From Fictibacillus barbaricus (GTDB lineage: Bacteria > Bacillota > Bacilli > Bacillales > Fictibacillaceae): a DNA stretch of 64,000 bases. A program made the position numbers and the translations under genes. Below the pieces are notes generated by a model, which saw nothing but the letters and a program-made list of their open reading frames with translations, ran no database searches and had not been told where the DNA came from. Every line of letters starts with the position of its first letter. Position 1 is the first letter of the stretch. This document shows, one piece after another, positions 10,024-19,913 of the stretch. The stretch lies in contig NZ_BMCE01000001.1 in NCBI RefSeq assembly GCF_014635025.1, forward strand, positions 186,001 through 250,000, written 5' to 3'.

Positions 10024-10887
10024 ATGCCTTTAGTTTCAATGAAAGAAATGCTTGAAAAAGCAAAAGCTGAAAATTATGCAGTTGGTCAATTTAACTTGAA
10101 CAACCTTGAGTTCACTCAAGCGATCCTTAAAGCTGCACAAGAAGAGAATTCTCCAGTAATTCTTGGTGTTTCTGAAGGAGCAGCTCGTTACATGGGTGGT
10201 TTTAAACTTACGGTTGCTATGGTTAAAGCGCTTATGGAAGAGTACAAAGTGACTGTACCGGTAGCGATTCACCTTGACCACGGTTCTAGCTTCCAAAAGT
10301 GTGCTGAAGCGATCCATGCAGGTTTCACATCTGTAATGATCGACGGTTCTCATCATCCGTTAGAAGAGAACATCGAGTTAACGAAAAAAGTTGTTGAGCT
10401 TGCTCACATCCACGGTGTTTCTGTTGAAGCAGAACTTGGCCGTATCGGTGGACAAGAAGACGACCTAATCGTTGATGATGCTGAAGCAGCTTACGCTGTA
10501 CCATCTGAGTGTGATCAACTTGTTCGTGAAACTGGCGTTGACTGTTTCGCACCTGCTCTAGGATCTGTTCACGGTCCTTACAAAGGTGAGCCGAACCTAG
10601 GATTCGACCGCATGAAAGAAGTTATGGAACTAACAGGTGTACCTCTTGTACTACATGGTGGTACTGGTATCCCAACAAAAGATATTCAAAAAGCAATTTC
10701 TTTAGGAACTGCTAAAATCAACGTAAACACAGAAAACCAAATTGCTTCACATAAAGCAGTAAAAGAATATATCGGATCTAACCCGGACAAGTACGATCCT
10801 CGCAGCTACTTGACTGCTGCTCGTGATGCGATCCAAGCTACTGTTGCAGGAAAAATGCGTGAGTTTGGTTCTTCCAACAAAGCGTAA
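10024..10887 (+). CDS. fbaA: Class II fructose-1,6-bisphosphate aldolase
   Basis: The 287-residue zinc aldolase interconverts fructose 1,6-bisphosphate with DHAP and glyceraldehyde 3-phosphate in glycolysis and gluconeogenesis. Zinc and phosphate ligand motifs are visible: HLDHGSS (about residues 82-88), [16 protein letters not shown] and LHGGTGIP. An AAAGGAGG ribosome site lies 9 nt before the ATG. Codon use is highly biased, as expected for an abundant enzyme. It is followed by its own terminator. Confidence 0.97.
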   Translation: MPLVSMKEMLEKAKAENYAVGQFNLNNLEFTQAILKAAQEENSPVILGVSEGAARYMGGFKLTVAMVKALMEEYKVTVPVAIHLDHGSSFQKCAEAIHAGFTSVMIDGSHHPLEENIELTKKVVELAHIHGVSVEAELGRIGGQEDDLIVDDAEAAYAVPSECDQLVRETGVDCFAPALGSVHGPYKGEPNLGFDRMKEVMELTGVPLVLHGGTGIPTKDIQKAISLGTAKINVNTENQIASHKAVKEYIGSNPDKYDPRSYLTAARDAIQATVAGKMREFGSSNKA

Positions 10888-10924
10888 TTTCCTGGTCAAA
10901 AAAGCCTAATATGCACCTTTCTTT

Positions 10925-10957
10925 GAAACCGCCTATACATCATAGGCGGTTTCATTT
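10925..10957 (+). terminator. Rho-independent terminator of fbaA
   Basis: A perfect 12-bp stem (GAAACCGCCTAT and complement), 5-nt loop and a short T run. Confidence 0.85.
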
Positions 10958-11108
10958 ACACTATAAGAGTGTGAAACTTGGGAAGAAGTATATCCGTCTA
11001 ATAAAGTGTCTTTTGAAATTCTGTAAGCGTAATCCTTCGTGAATGAAGACGAGCATGTTATAAAAGAATATAAAAGATAGATAAACTTAACCTATAGGAG
11101 TGATTGTT

Positions 11109-11759
11109 TTGAAATTTTTTATTGATACTGCCAATATTGATGATATTAAAGAAGCCTATGACCTGGGCATTTTATCTGGAGTAACAACAAACCCGTCGCT
11201 GGTCGCAAAAGAAAAAGGCGTAGATTTTCATGAGCGATTAAAGGAAATTACGAGCCTAGTACCGGGTTCTGTTAGTGCTGAGGTGATCGGAACTTCTTAT
11301 GAAGAAATGGTAGAAGAAGGCCGTGAGTTAGCTAAGATCGCACCAAACATCACAGTAAAGGTTCCCATGACGCTGGATGGATTAAAAGCAGTTAAGACGT
11401 TTTCTGATGAAAACATTAAAACAAACGTAACGCTTATTTTTAATGCGAACCAAGCCTTATTGGCTGCGCGTGCAGGCGCGACATATGTTTCACCGTTCCT
11501 AGGCCGTTTAGATGATATTGGCCAAGATGGACTCGAGCTGATCTCTCAAGTAGCGCAGATTTTTGCGATTCATGAAATACCGACTGAGATCATTGCTGCA
11601 TCGATCCGCCACCCCGTTCATGTAACGGAGGCTGCTCTTCGCGGTGCGCATATTGCTACAATCCCGCCAAACGTTATTAAAGGGCTTGTGAAGCATCCAT
11701 TAACAGATCAAGGTATTGAAAAATTCCTTGCTGACTGGGAAGCATCAAATAAAAAGTAA
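11109..11759 (+). CDS. tal: Small transaldolase / fructose-6-phosphate aldolase-like protein
   Basis: The 216-residue TIM-barrel protein belongs to the short transaldolase family (B. subtilis YwjH). The start is the TTG at 11109: ATAGGAG ends 8 nt upstream and translation then gives [16 protein letters not shown], matching the family N-terminus. The GTG 9 nt earlier lies inside the ribosome site. The Schiff-base lysine is in ITVKVPMT. Family members can be transaldolases or fructose-6-phosphate aldolases; sequence alone does not settle which. Confidence 0.94.
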   Translation: MKFFIDTANIDDIKEAYDLGILSGVTTNPSLVAKEKGVDFHERLKEITSLVPGSVSAEVIGTSYEEMVEEGRELAKIAPNITVKVPMTLDGLKAVKTFSDENIKTNVTLIFNANQALLAARAGATYVSPFLGRLDDIGQDGLELISQVAQIFAIHEIPTEIIAASIRHPVHVTEAALRGAHIATIPPNVIKGLVKHPLTDQGIEKFLADWEASNKK

Positions 11760-11850
11760 TACATGAAAAGAAAATTTTGGTAAATAATAAAACTAACGAA
11801 ACAGGTAATACAATCACAACTTTTGTGACTCTTACTGAAAGGAGTTTACC

Positions 11851-13143
11851 ATGGAAAAACTGATGATTGAAGGGGGCTATCCTCTCGAAGGAACGGTCCA
11901 TATAAGCGGAGCAAAAAACAGTGCAGTGGCATTGATACCCGCTACGATATTAGCAGAATCTACCGTTACCATTGACGGTTTACCTAACATATCAGATGTT
12001 CGTATTCTGCGTGATCTGTTAGAGGAAATCGGAGGGGAAGCTTACCTGGACGAGAATCAGACTCTAACGGTTAACCCTGAAAATATGATTGCGATGCCGC
12101 TTCCGAACGGAAAAGTGAAAAAGCTTCGTGCGTCTTACTATTTAATGGGTGCGATGCTTGGGCGCTTCAAGAAAGCTGTAATCGGCCTGCCAGGAGGCTG
12201 CAACCTGGGTCCTCGTCCGATCGATCAGCATATTAAAGGCTTTGAAGCACTAGGGGCTAAGGTTACCAACGAGCAAGGTGCAATCTATTTGCGTGCTGAC
12301 GAGCTTGTTGGTGCACGAATCTACTTGGACGTTGTAAGTGTTGGAGCGACGATTAACATCATGCTTGCAGCGGTAAGAGCAAAAGGGCAGACGATTATTG
12401 AGAATGCAGCTAAAGAGCCTGAGATTATTGATGTTGCAACTCTCCTAACGAGCATGGGCGCAAGAATCAAAGGAGCAGGTACCGATGTCATTCGTATCGA
12501 TGGCGTCGAAACGATGCATGGATGCCGTCATTCTATTATTCCTGACCGCATTGAAGCAGGAACGTATATGATCCTCGCGGCATCAATGGGTCAGCAAGTA
12601 CTGCTTGATAACGTCATCCCATTGCATTTAGAATCTCTGATCGCAAAGCTTAGAGAGATGGGTGTGTTCATTGAGACAAAGGATGATCAAGTACTTGTTT
12701 ATCGCGGAAATAATCCGTTAAAGAGCGTTGATATTAAAACGTTAGTATATCCAGGGTTTCCGACAGATCTTCAGCAGCCGTTCTCATCGCTATTAACAAG
12801 CTCTGAGGGAACAAGTATTGTAACAGATACGATCTATAGTGCGCGTTTTAAACATATCGACGAACTTCGCCGAATGGGAGCGAATGTGAAAGTTGAAGGA
12901 CGTTCTGCTATAATAAATGGGCCTGCCAAATTAGAAGGTGCAAAAGTAAAAGCATCCGATCTTCGTGCAGGTGCAGCACTCGTGGTTGCAGGCCTTATGG
13001 CAGAAGGCGTGACTGAGATCTCTGGACTTGATCATATCGATCGCGGCTACGAATCTTTAGTTGATAAGTTAAAAGGACTTGGTGCTAAAGTGTGGCGTGA
13101 GAGTTTAGGTGCTGAAGAGATGGAAGAACTAAAGAATTCATAA
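11851..13143 (+). CDS. murA: UDP-N-acetylglucosamine 1-carboxyvinyltransferase
   Basis: The 430-residue enzyme transfers enolpyruvate from PEP to UDP-GlcNAc, the first committed step of peptidoglycan synthesis. Cys117 lies in the mobile loop ([12 protein letters not shown]) and is the residue attacked by fosfomycin. The N-terminal [12 protein letters not shown] is the substrate-binding signature. The position between tal and glpX corresponds to the second Bacillus paralogue (murZ/murAB); the main murA usually lies next to the atp operon but is not in that position here. Confidence 0.96.
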   Translation: MEKLMIEGGYPLEGTVHISGAKNSAVALIPATILAESTVTIDGLPNISDVRILRDLLEEIGGEAYLDENQTLTVNPENMIAMPLPNGKVKKLRASYYLMGAMLGRFKKAVIGLPGGCNLGPRPIDQHIKGFEALGAKVTNEQGAIYLRADELVGARIYLDVVSVGATINIMLAAVRAKGQTIIENAAKEPEIIDVATLLTSMGARIKGAGTDVIRIDGVETMHGCRHSIIPDRIEAGTYMILAASMGQQVLLDNVIPLHLESLIAKLREMGVFIETKDDQVLVYRGNNPLKSVDIKTLVYPGFPTDLQQPFSSLLTSSEGTSIVTDTIYSARFKHIDELRRMGANVKVEGRSAIINGPAKLEGAKVKASDLRAGAALVVAGLMAEGVTEISGLDHIDRGYESLVDKLKGLGAKVWRESLGAEEMEELKNS

Positions 13144-13153
13144 AAGCTTAGGA

Positions 13154-13180
13154 GAAATCACCTTCACCCGGTGATTTTTC
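13154..13180 (+). terminator. Rho-independent terminator of murA
   Basis: GAAATCACC pairs with GGTGATTTT across a 6-7 nt loop, ending in a T run. Confidence 0.75.
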
Positions 13181-13227
13181 TTAAGGATAAATATGTAAGC
13201 GTTTTAAGTATGGGGAGGGGAACACAC

Positions 13228-14196
13228 ATGGAGAGAAGTTTATCAATGGAGCTAGTACGTGTAACAGAAGCGGCAGCTCTTGCATCAGCACGTTGGATGG
13301 GTAGAGGAAAGAAAGACGAAGCAGACGAAGCAGCGACAACTGCAATGCGTAATGTTTTCGACACAGTACCGATGAAAGGGACTGTTGTAATCGGGGAAGG
13401 CGAAATGGACGAAGCACCGATGCTTTATATCGGTGAAAAGCTTGGAACAGGCTATGGTCCGCGCGTAGACGTAGCTGTTGATCCACTTGAAGGAACAAAC
13501 ATCGTAGCTTCAGGAACATGGAACGCGCTAGCCGTTCTGGCTGTTGCTGACCATGGAAACTTGTTGCATGCCCCAGACATGTACATGGACAAGCTGGCAG
13601 TTGGCCGCGAGAGTGTAGGGAAAGTTGATATTAACGCACCCGTTATAGATAACTTGAAAGCAGTTGCAGAAGCAAAAGGGAAGAACATTGAAGACTTGGT
13701 AGCGGTAATACTAGATCGTCCGCGTCATCATCAGATTATCCAGGAGATCCGTGAAGCAGGTGCTCGTATTAAGCTGATCTCAGATGGTGATGTAGCAGCA
13801 GCGATTAACACGGCTTTTGATGATACAGGTGTTGATATTCTATTCGGTTCAGGAGGGGCTCCAGAGGGAGTTATTGCTGCAGTTGCATTAAAGTGCCTTG
13901 GTGGAGAACTTCAAGGAAAACTTCTTCCTCAAAACGATGAAGAATTAGAACGATGCAAACGTATGGGGATTGAAGATGTGAATCGTGTATTGTACATGGA
14001 CGACCTTGTAAAAGGCGATGATGCGATCTTTGCTGCAACAGGTGTAACAGATGGAGAGCTGTTAAAGGGTGTTCGTTTTGACGGATCTAAAGGTACAACA
14101 CAATCTGTTGTAATGCGTGCGAAATCGGGAACTGTACGTTTTATCGATGGTACGCACAGTCTAAAGAAAAAACCAGATTTAGTAATAAAACCTTAA
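13228..14196 (+). CDS. glpX: Class II fructose-1,6-bisphosphatase GlpX
   Basis: The 322-residue gluconeogenic phosphatase hydrolyses fructose 1,6-bisphosphate to fructose 6-phosphate. The ATG at 13228 follows GGGGAGGGG at 7 nt and gives [18 protein letters not shown], the family N-terminus. Metal and substrate motifs include [17 protein letters not shown] and the conserved SGGAPEG. The position downstream of murA and upstream of rho matches B. subtilis ywjI/glpX. Confidence 0.95.
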   Translation: MERSLSMELVRVTEAAALASARWMGRGKKDEADEAATTAMRNVFDTVPMKGTVVIGEGEMDEAPMLYIGEKLGTGYGPRVDVAVDPLEGTNIVASGTWNALAVLAVADHGNLLHAPDMYMDKLAVGRESVGKVDINAPVIDNLKAVAEAKGKNIEDLVAVILDRPRHHQIIQEIREAGARIKLISDGDVAAAINTAFDDTGVDILFGSGGAPEGVIAAVALKCLGGELQGKLLPQNDEELERCKRMGIEDVNRVLYMDDLVKGDDAIFAATGVTDGELLKGVRFDGSKGTTQSVVMRAKSGTVRFIDGTHSLKKKPDLVIKP

Positions 14197-14204
14197 GTAA
14201 AGCT

Positions 14205-14233
14205 GAGGCCGGACAGTGCGTCCGGTCTTTGTG
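14205..14233 (+). terminator. Probable Rho-independent terminator of glpX
   Basis: GCCGGAC pairs with GTCCGGT across a 5-nt loop. The following T run is interrupted (TCTTTGTGTT), so the terminator may be leaky. Confidence 0.6.
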
Positions 14234-14330
14234 TTACATTTTGATGAAATCATCTTTCGTTTAGTTGCAAACACAAGGTTTGTGTTGTACATTCACGTTA
14301 GATAGGCTTGTGTCCCAGAGTTTCTTCAGC

Positions 14331-14522
14331 TTGATTAAAGACCGATTTTGTGGTTAAAATAAGAAGTATGATTCATTTTTATTAAGTTTCTTCATACCCA
14401 CTAAACCCTTACTTTCAAAAGGAACTCCTTCCATTAACCAAAACCAAACCAACACATAAAAAAATCCCAATTTTAATAAAACACAAATTTAGATGTTAAT
14501 AATAGAAAAGCGTGGTGTCACT
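14331..14522 (+). promoter_or_regulatory. rho promoter candidate and long leader
   Basis: The 326-nt gap before rho holds the glpX terminator and a short inverted repeat AACACAA/TTGTGTT near 14270. A candidate promoter follows: TTGATT (14331-14336), 18 bp, TAAAAT (14355-14360). It would give a leader of about 155 nt, rich in A and C near its end. B. subtilis rho also has a long leader and is autoregulated; autoregulation here is inferred only from that. Confidence 0.45.
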
Positions 14523-15809
14523 ATGGGGATAGATTTAGCAACATTGGAAACAAAGAAATTAAAAGAGCTTTATGAGCTTGCCAAACAATTTAATATACAG
14601 TACTACGGAAAGCTGACAAAACGTGAATTAATGTTTTCCATTCTAAAAGCACAAGCTGAACTTGATGGTTATTCATTCATGGAAGGTGTTTTGGAGATCA
14701 TTCCAAACGAAGGATTCGGTTTCTTGCGTCCGATCAACTACTCGCCGAGCTCACAGGATATCTATATCTCTGCGTCACAGATCCGCAGATTCGATCTGAG
14801 AAACGGAGATAAAGTTTCAGGAAAGGTTCGTCCTCCAAAAGAAAATGAACGATATTATGGCCTTTTACAAGTAAATGCTGTGAACGGTGAAGATCCTGAG
14901 ACAGCAAAAGAAAGAGTGCATTTTCCTGCCCTGACTGCTCTTTACCCTGAAAAGAAAATGGTCATGGAGACAACAAGCAACAACATCTCTACTAGAATCA
15001 TCGATATGATGGCTCCTGTAGGATTTGGCCAGCGTGGTCTGATCGTTGCTCCTCCAAAAGCAGGGAAAACAAGTCTTTTGAAGGAAATCGCCCACAGTGT
15101 AACGACAAACAACCCGCAAGCAGAACTGATCGTCTTGCTGATTGATGAGCGTCCTGAGGAAGTAACAGATATTGAGCGTTCTGTAAAAGGGGACGTTGTC
15201 AGTTCGACGTTTGATGAAGTGCCGGAAAACCATATTAAAGTGGCAGAGCTTGTACTAGAGCGTGCGATGCGTCTTGTTGAGCATAAGAAGGATGTTGTCA
15301 TTCTGCTTGATAGTATTACGCGTCTTGCTCGTGCGTATAACTTGGTGATTCCGCCAAGCGGACGTACACTTTCAGGTGGTATCGACCCTGCAGCTTTCCA
15401 TCGACCGAAGCGTTTCTTTGGTGCTGCTCGTAACATCGAAGAAGGTGGAAGCTTAACGATTTTAGCAACAGCACTTGTCGACACGGGTTCTCGTATGGAC
15501 GATGTAATTTACGAAGAATTCAAAGGAACAGGAAACATGGAGCTTCACTTAGACCGCAAACTGGCTGAGCGCCGTATTTTCCCTGCGATCGACATTCGCC
15601 GTTCTGGAACAAGAAAAGAAGAGATGCTTATCGCGAAAGATCATCTTGAGGCCCTTTGGTCGATTCGTAAAACAATGGATGACTCATTTGATTTCGTAGA
15701 TAAATTCATGAAACGCATGCGTAAAACCGAAAACAATGAAGAGTTTTTTGAGCTTTTTGAGAGTGAGAAAAAGGGAACAACGAAAAGGGTTAAAACCGTA
15801 ACAAACTAG
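14523..15809 (+). CDS. rho: Transcription termination factor Rho
   Basis: The 428-residue hexameric RNA helicase ends transcription of untranslated RNA. Order of domains: N-terminal helical region ([11 protein letters not shown]), cold-shock-like RNA-binding domain ([20 protein letters not shown]), Walker A APPKAGKT, Walker B VVILLDS and the Q/R loop motifs. I chose the ATG at 14523 because it begins the conserved region. Its ribosome site is weak (GCGTGGTG), and an in-frame ATG 30 nt upstream remains possible. Confidence 0.96.
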   Translation: MGIDLATLETKKLKELYELAKQFNIQYYGKLTKRELMFSILKAQAELDGYSFMEGVLEIIPNEGFGFLRPINYSPSSQDIYISASQIRRFDLRNGDKVSGKVRPPKENERYYGLLQVNAVNGEDPETAKERVHFPALTALYPEKKMVMETTSNNISTRIIDMMAPVGFGQRGLIVAPPKAGKTSLLKEIAHSVTTNNPQAELIVLLIDERPEEVTDIERSVKGDVVSSTFDEVPENHIKVAELVLERAMRLVEHKKDVVILLDSITRLARAYNLVIPPSGRTLSGGIDPAAFHRPKRFFGAARNIEEGGSLTILATALVDTGSRMDDVIYEEFKGTGNMELHLDRKLAERRIFPAIDIRRSGTRKEEMLIAKDHLEALWSIRKTMDDSFDFVDKFMKRMRKTENNEEFFELFESEKKGTTKRVKTVTN

Positions 15810-15822
15810 CGAAAAAGTATGG

Positions 15823-15851
15823 TTGCAAATGGGTTTTGTCCCTGTTATACT
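15823..15851 (+). promoter_or_regulatory. Sigma-A promoter of rpmE
   Basis: TTGCAA (15823-15828), 17 bp, TATACT (15846-15851), about 60 nt before the L31 start. Confidence 0.7.
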
Positions 15852-15913
15852 GTTTTTATGTGTTTATAACTCTGTTTCCGCATAGGAATCAGGGCAGAAG
15901 GAGTGGAATTAGA

Positions 15914-16159
15914 ATGAAACAAGGAATTCATCCGAATTATAAGAAGGTTATCTTTGTTGACGCTCAAAGCGGATTTAGCTTCCTTTCAGGTTCAACTTTG
16001 TCTTCAAACGAGACAATGAAGTGGGAAGACGGTAACGAATATCCAGTAATTAAAGTGGATGTAAGTTCTGACACTCACCCGTTCTACACTGGACGTCAGA
16101 AATTCACTGATGTTGGTGGACGTGTTGACCGCTTTAAGAAGAAATACAACCTTAAGTAA
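15914..16159 (+). CDS. rpmE2: 50S ribosomal protein L31, type B (zinc-free)
   Basis: The 81-residue protein begins [20 protein letters not shown] and contains [14 protein letters not shown] and the [11 protein letters not shown] tail. It has no cysteine at all, so it cannot form the zinc site of type A L31; the internal insertion [13 protein letters not shown] is typical of type B. It occupies the rho-tdk position that holds the zinc-binding rpmE in B. subtilis. AAGGAG precedes the ATG; the longer upstream frame has no support. Confidence 0.95.
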   Translation: MKQGIHPNYKKVIFVDAQSGFSFLSGSTLSSNETMKWEDGNEYPVIKVDVSSDTHPFYTGRQKFTDVGGRVDRFKKKYNLK

Positions 16160-16171
16160 TTTGTTGCAAGT

Positions 16172-16205
16172 AAAAGGGCAGGAGTCTTTCTTGCCCTTTT
16201 TTCTT
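16172..16205 (+). terminator. Rho-independent terminator of rpmE2
   Basis: AAAAGGGCA pairs with TGCCCTTTT, followed by a T-rich run. Confidence 0.85.
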
Positions 16206-16378
16206 TTATATTCTATATAGAAAAAAACATTTCAGACTCGGTAACTGTTCTTTGATGGGCCGGGTTTTTTATACGCCATAAAAGGAGTCGCGTACTCCTA
16301 TGCCGAACGTTACGTATGAAAAAACAATCAAAATCGTACATACTAAAGGGAAAGATTGTGTGAAAGGGGGAGCAGGCT

Positions 16379-17005
16379 ATGTATGTGATGAAACAAAATG
16401 GCTGGATTGAATTGATCTGCGGCAGCATGTTCTCTGGAAAGTCAGAAGAATTAATTCGCCGTGTAAGAAGGGCTACATATGCCAAGCAAAAAGTACAGGT
16501 ATTTAAGCCGTTGATCGATAACCGCTACAGTGAGGAATCGGTTGTATCCCATAATGGAACTGCAGTTCTGGCAGAGCCTGTTGGACGATCAGTTGAAATT
16601 TTAAAAAATGTACTTCCTGAAACAGAAGTGGTTGCGATTGATGAAGTGCAATTCTTTGATGAAGATATCATTCCAGTTGCTCAAGAGCTTGCTGATCAAG
16701 GGCTGCGCGTGATCGTTGCCGGACTTGATCAAGATTTTAAGGGTGAGCCATTCGGACCTGTTCCAATGATGATGGCTCTTGCTGAACATGTAACAAAGCT
16801 TCAGGCAATCTGTATGGTTTGTGGTTCTCCTGCCAGCCGTACACAGCGTTTGATCGACGGAAGACCTGCTTCTTATGATGATCCTGTTATTTTGGTAGGG
16901 GCTTCAGAGTCATATGAGCCGCGTTGCCGTCATTGTCATGAAGTTCCAGGAAAGAAAAGAAACCTGCTTTCAGGCGCAGAGGGCTTTGAGGGCCGATTAA
17001 AATAA
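16379..17005 (+). CDS. tdk: Thymidine kinase
   Basis: The 208-residue salvage enzyme phosphorylates thymidine. The P-loop is [14 protein letters not shown] (residues 15-28), the second motif is VAIDEVQFF, and a structural zinc site uses two cysteine pairs (CMVCGSP and CRHCHE). GAAAGGGGG precedes the ATG. The gap before it contains GGAGT/ACTCC flanking CGCGT at about 16284-16298, a small hairpin of unknown significance. Confidence 0.97.
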   Translation: MYVMKQNGWIELICGSMFSGKSEELIRRVRRATYAKQKVQVFKPLIDNRYSEESVVSHNGTAVLAEPVGRSVEILKNVLPETEVVAIDEVQFFDEDIIPVAQELADQGLRVIVAGLDQDFKGEPFGPVPMMMALAEHVTKLQAICMVCGSPASRTQRLIDGRPASYDDPVILVGASESYEPRCRHCHEVPGKKRNLLSGAEGFEGRLK

Positions 17006-17022
17006 TATATTTTGGTTAAACT

Positions 17023-17054
17023 AGTCCGGGAGCGGGGTGCTTCCGGGCTTTTTT
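17023..17054 (+). terminator. Rho-independent terminator of tdk
   Basis: An 11-bp stem (AGTCCGGGAGC against GCTTCCGGGCT) and six T residues. Confidence 0.85.
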
Positions 17055-17099
17055 GTGTGTTGAATAAGATTTTCCGGATGTCGAACTAAGCTGAAATTT

Positions 17100-17257
17100 G
17101 TCAGCTCGCTGATATATGGAGCAAACTCGCTGGATTATGACTAAAAATCGCCGGAAAAACGTGAAATCTCGCCGGAATACTCTTCATTTTTCTTGAATTT
17201 ACTCACTGGCCATTTCTTAACTTCTTAAAAAAAGGCAGTTTCGCTTTGCCGAACTGC
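17100..17257 (+). repeat. Array C: full-length 21-bp repeat element with hairpin
   Basis: After GTCAG at 17100, unit cores start at 17105 (CTCGCTGAT), 17126 (CTCGCTGGA), 17147 (ATCGCCGGA), 17168 (CTCGCCGGA) and 17189 (TTTCTTGAA), each exactly 21 bp from the last. A hairpin, GCAGTTTCG against CCGAACTGC, starts with AGTTTCG at 17237, 48 nt after the last core. The same order and distances occur in arrays D and E. It follows the tdk terminator in the same orientation. No open frame runs through it; the 313-nt gap otherwise holds only the tdk terminator. Confidence 0.85.
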
Positions 17258-17318
17258 TCATTATCCATCATAAACCTCTCTCAATCAGGAAATCCTAACG
17301 ATATGGGAGGTGTTTATA

Positions 17319-17789
17319 GTGAAAAAGGCGATTTTTACTCCGCTTTTAGCGCTTCTCGTGACGGCAGCATGTTCACCGATGCAGTCGTATAAGGAAGAAG
17401 GAGCTAAATCGGAGCCTGCTGCTTATGAAAATAAACAGGATGTACGTGATAACCTGTTTGGACATGGGATTATAAATTACCACCTAACAAAAAATGAACC
17501 GCGTGTGAATTACAGCTATGATACGAACATGAATCCAAGTGATTATCGAAGCATGAATCAAACACGTTTTGATTTATCCGATGATCAGGATAAGATTCGT
17601 GAGGCTGTAATTGATGCTTCGGGTATCAATCCACAGATGGTTACGATCAATGGGAACTATGCCCACATTCATGTAAATGCACCGCGCGATACTTCCAAAA
17701 AGGAACGTGCTGCACTATACCGTAAAATTATGAATGCTGTAGAACGTGCGGTTCCCCGTTATAATTTCTCGCTAAAAATCGACCACTAA
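17319..17789 (+). CDS. Hypothetical lipoprotein (YhcN/YlaJ-like character)
   Basis: The 156-residue protein starts at the GTG at 17319, 8 nt after GGGAGG. A signal peptide ends in the lipobox VTAAC, so it should be lipid-anchored outside the membrane. The mature part has a low-complexity linker and then a C-terminal region of about 70 residues (DKIREAVIDASGINPQMVTINGNYAHIHVN) resembling the sporulation lipoprotein YhcN/YlaJ group. That assignment is tentative. Confidence 0.75.
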   Translation: MKKAIFTPLLALLVTAACSPMQSYKEEGAKSEPAAYENKQDVRDNLFGHGIINYHLTKNEPRVNYSYDTNMNPSDYRSMNQTRFDLSDDQDKIREAVIDASGINPQMVTINGNYAHIHVNAPRDTSKKERAALYRKIMNAVERAVPRYNFSLKIDH

Positions 17790-17873
17790 CTTTAGACTTT
17801 CAGCCACTTTCTATGTTTTCTTCTTATCTGATAGGGTAATTAACTTTTATCGGATGAGAGGAGGGACTCAAAA

Positions 17874-18005
17874 ATGGTCGAGAAAAGAAATTCTGAAGAT
17901 TCTCGGGAACAAAAAGAGAAAAAGCGGTCAAATGAGGATATCGAACCACAACGTGATCCCAAAAAGCCAGATCACACCGGAAACCAGAACCCGAATGAAA
18001 AGTAA
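17874..18005 (+). CDS. Small charged hypothetical protein (43 residues)
   Basis: A short gene begins at ATG 17874 with GAGAGGAGGG 8 nt upstream, an excellent ribosome site. It ends 12 nt before a strong terminator. The product is almost wholly hydrophilic, rich in Glu, Lys, Arg and Asp with several prolines, without hydrophobic segments or cysteines. I do not recognise a family. The strong ribosome site and close terminator are the reasons to call it. Confidence 0.65.
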   Translation: MVEKRNSEDSREQKEKKRSNEDIEPQRDPKKPDHTGNQNPNEK

Positions 18006-18016
18006 GAAAATAAAAT

Positions 18017-18048
18017 AAAACCGGCCCTGTCAAAAGGACCGGTTTTTA
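18017..18048. terminator. Bidirectional terminator
   Basis: AAAACCGG pairs with CCGGTTTT, extended by CCT/AGG after one mismatch. T runs on both sides let it serve the small plus-strand gene and the minus-strand reductase. Confidence 0.8.
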
Positions 18049-18053
18049 TATGG

Positions 18054-19385
18054 TTATTTCGATCTCCTCGCAGCCTGTTGGATCGGATCCCATGAACCGT
18101 TGTAAGGAGGAGCGTAAGATAAATCCAGATCAGCGAGCTCTTCAACGTCCATCTCATGATATAGAGCAGTGGCTAAGACATCAATTCGCTTATCCACACC
18201 TTCTGCTCCGATAATCTGACCGCCTAATAACTTCTTCGTTTCTTTATGATAGGTTAATTTCAATTCAAGTTTTTTAGGGTCAGGATAATAACCCGCATGA
18301 CTCTTCGATGTTATTTTGATCTCATCATACGGAAGGTTCAGTTTTTTTGCTTCTTTGTTCGATAATCCCGTTTTCCCTAATGATAAGTCCATAAACTGAA
18401 TAATAGAAGAACCTACGATTCCTTTAAAATGTTTTTCAACACCAGCCATATTTAAACCTGCGATCCGGCCCTGCTTATTCGCTGTCGTTCCAAGCGGAAT
18501 ATGATCATTGAGCTTTTTTATCCGGTGGTAATGTGTCGCACAATCTCCCGCCGCATATACGCCATTCACATTCGTTTCCATTCGTTCATTCACTACGGCA
18601 ACACCCTGTTCGTTCAAAGCTACATCGGTATCCTTCAGAAATTCTGTATTCGGCTTCACACCAACAGATACGATGACAAGGTCGGTCGGATAATCTTTTT
18701 TAGCCGTTTTAACAAACTGAACATGATCATCACCTTTAAAGCCAAGCACTTCTTCCTCTAGGCAAAGTTCAATACCATGTTTCTCTGCTTCTTCATGAAT
18801 GTATGGAGCTAAGTCTTCATCAAAAATGCTTCCAAGCTGATTGCTTCGCTGTATGATGCGAACACTTTTTCCAAGTCTAAGCACGTTCTCCGCCATCTCA
18901 AGACCGATATAGCCGCCACCGATGATCGTTACATGCTGAACATCTTTCAGGCCTGCCATGAGCTCTTCAGCATCAGGGATCGTTTTTAGAGGGTAGATCC
19001 CTTTAAGATGAGCACCTGTCCACTGTTTCGGAATGATCGGCCTTACTCCAGTTGCGATCAAAAGCTTATCGTAGCCTACCTCAAACGGTTCACCTGTCTT
19101 CGTATGAATACCTGAGACCGTTTTAGAAACAGTGTCTACAGCATTTACTTCATGAAACGTCCGCGCATCCATTCCGTATTTTTCTCTGAACGTTTCAATG
19201 CTGCGGGCAATTAGTCTTTCCGTAGAAGGGATGAGTCCGCCTACTACATAGGGAAGTCCGCATTGTCCATACGAATAGATGCCGCCTTTTTCAAGAACGG
19301 TTATGTCTGGATTCTCTTGGTTCCGAACGATCTGCATGGCAGCACTCATGCCAGCTGCGTCTCCTCCGATAATACAATATTTCAT
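18054..19385 (-). CDS. CoA-disulfide reductase-like FAD/NAD(P) oxidoreductase
   Basis: The 443-residue flavoprotein has an N-terminal FAD motif ([13 protein letters not shown]), an NAD(P) motif ([15 protein letters not shown]) and a C-terminal dimerisation domain. The single active-site Cys42 in SYGQCGLPY places it with CoA-disulfide reductases and NADH oxidases rather than dithiol enzymes. The second FAD motif is GVYAAGDCA. It is monocistronic, with AAGGAG upstream of the ATG. Whether CoA disulfide, persulfide or oxygen is the substrate cannot be told from sequence. Confidence 0.9.
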   Translation of the reverse strand: MKYCIIGGDAAGMSAAMQIVRNQENPDITVLEKGGIYSYGQCGLPYVVGGLIPSTERLIARSIETFREKYGMDARTFHEVNAVDTVSKTVSGIHTKTGEPFEVGYDKLLIATGVRPIIPKQWTGAHLKGIYPLKTIPDAEELMAGLKDVQHVTIIGGGYIGLEMAENVLRLGKSVRIIQRSNQLGSIFDEDLAPYIHEEAEKHGIELCLEEEVLGFKGDDHVQFVKTAKKDYPTDLVIVSVGVKPNTEFLKDTDVALNEQGVAVVNERMETNVNGVYAAGDCATHYHRIKKLNDHIPLGTTANKQGRIAGLNMAGVEKHFKGIVGSSIIQFMDLSLGKTGLSNKEAKKLNLPYDEIKITSKSHAGYYPDPKKLELKLTYHKETKKLLGGQIIGAEGVDKRIDVLATALYHEMDVEELADLDLSYAPPYNGSWDPIQQAARRSK

Positions 19386-19537
19386 CTGATCAGCTCCTTA
19401 CATGCTTCTAACCATATAGTATTCCCATTGCCTCAAAAAAAGTAACTTTACGTGTATGATGCCACAACTCTATGGCTTTTGACCAACAAGAAGTTTGGAG
19501 TTGAAACGAACTTTATAGTAGAAAGAGGTGGTGGACT

Positions 19538-19864
19538 GTGCTTGAAATTAAATCGAACGGAACCGACTGGAATGCACCGGTTCAACCGATCCATACGCTG
19601 TTAAAAAAACTCGACCAAAAACCATTAGACCCTGTTTATGAGGGGATGGGGAACTTTATCATAAAATATAAACATGAACATCAGACAGATAACCCGCGTT
19701 ATGTAGGATGTACTCATTTTTTAGGGCATTTTGCGACCATTCCATATGTGTTCAATGTCATTACTGATGAAAAAGTGATTATTGAAGAACTGACAAAGGC
19801 GATCAGAATAAATCAAGAGCGTTTAGATTACGAGCAATTACGCCGAAACATCTTTTCCTATTAA
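19538..19864 (+). CDS. Hypothetical protein (108 residues)
   Basis: A soluble protein with a GTG start following GAAAGAGGTGG. It contains a CTHFLGHFATIPYVFNV segment and a charged C-terminal helix. No signal peptide or membrane segment is present. I do not recognise a family. It lies 49 nt upstream of the MOSC gene in the same orientation and may share its transcript. Confidence 0.65.
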   Translation: MLEIKSNGTDWNAPVQPIHTLLKKLDQKPLDPVYEGMGNFIIKYKHEHQTDNPRYVGCTHFLGHFATIPYVFNVITDEKVIIEELTKAIRINQERLDYEQLRRNIFSY

Positions 19865-19913
19865 TTTCCTTTGATGGTTTGTGTTGTGCTATGCTTTTGG
19901 TGAGGTGAACATA

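Noticed and set aside
16300-16410. 36-residue frame with AAAGGAG upstream, overlapping the tdk start
   Set aside because: The ribosome site is 12 nt away, the frame overlaps tdk by 32 nt out of phase, and the sequence looks like leader. It could be an upstream peptide but evidence is too thin.
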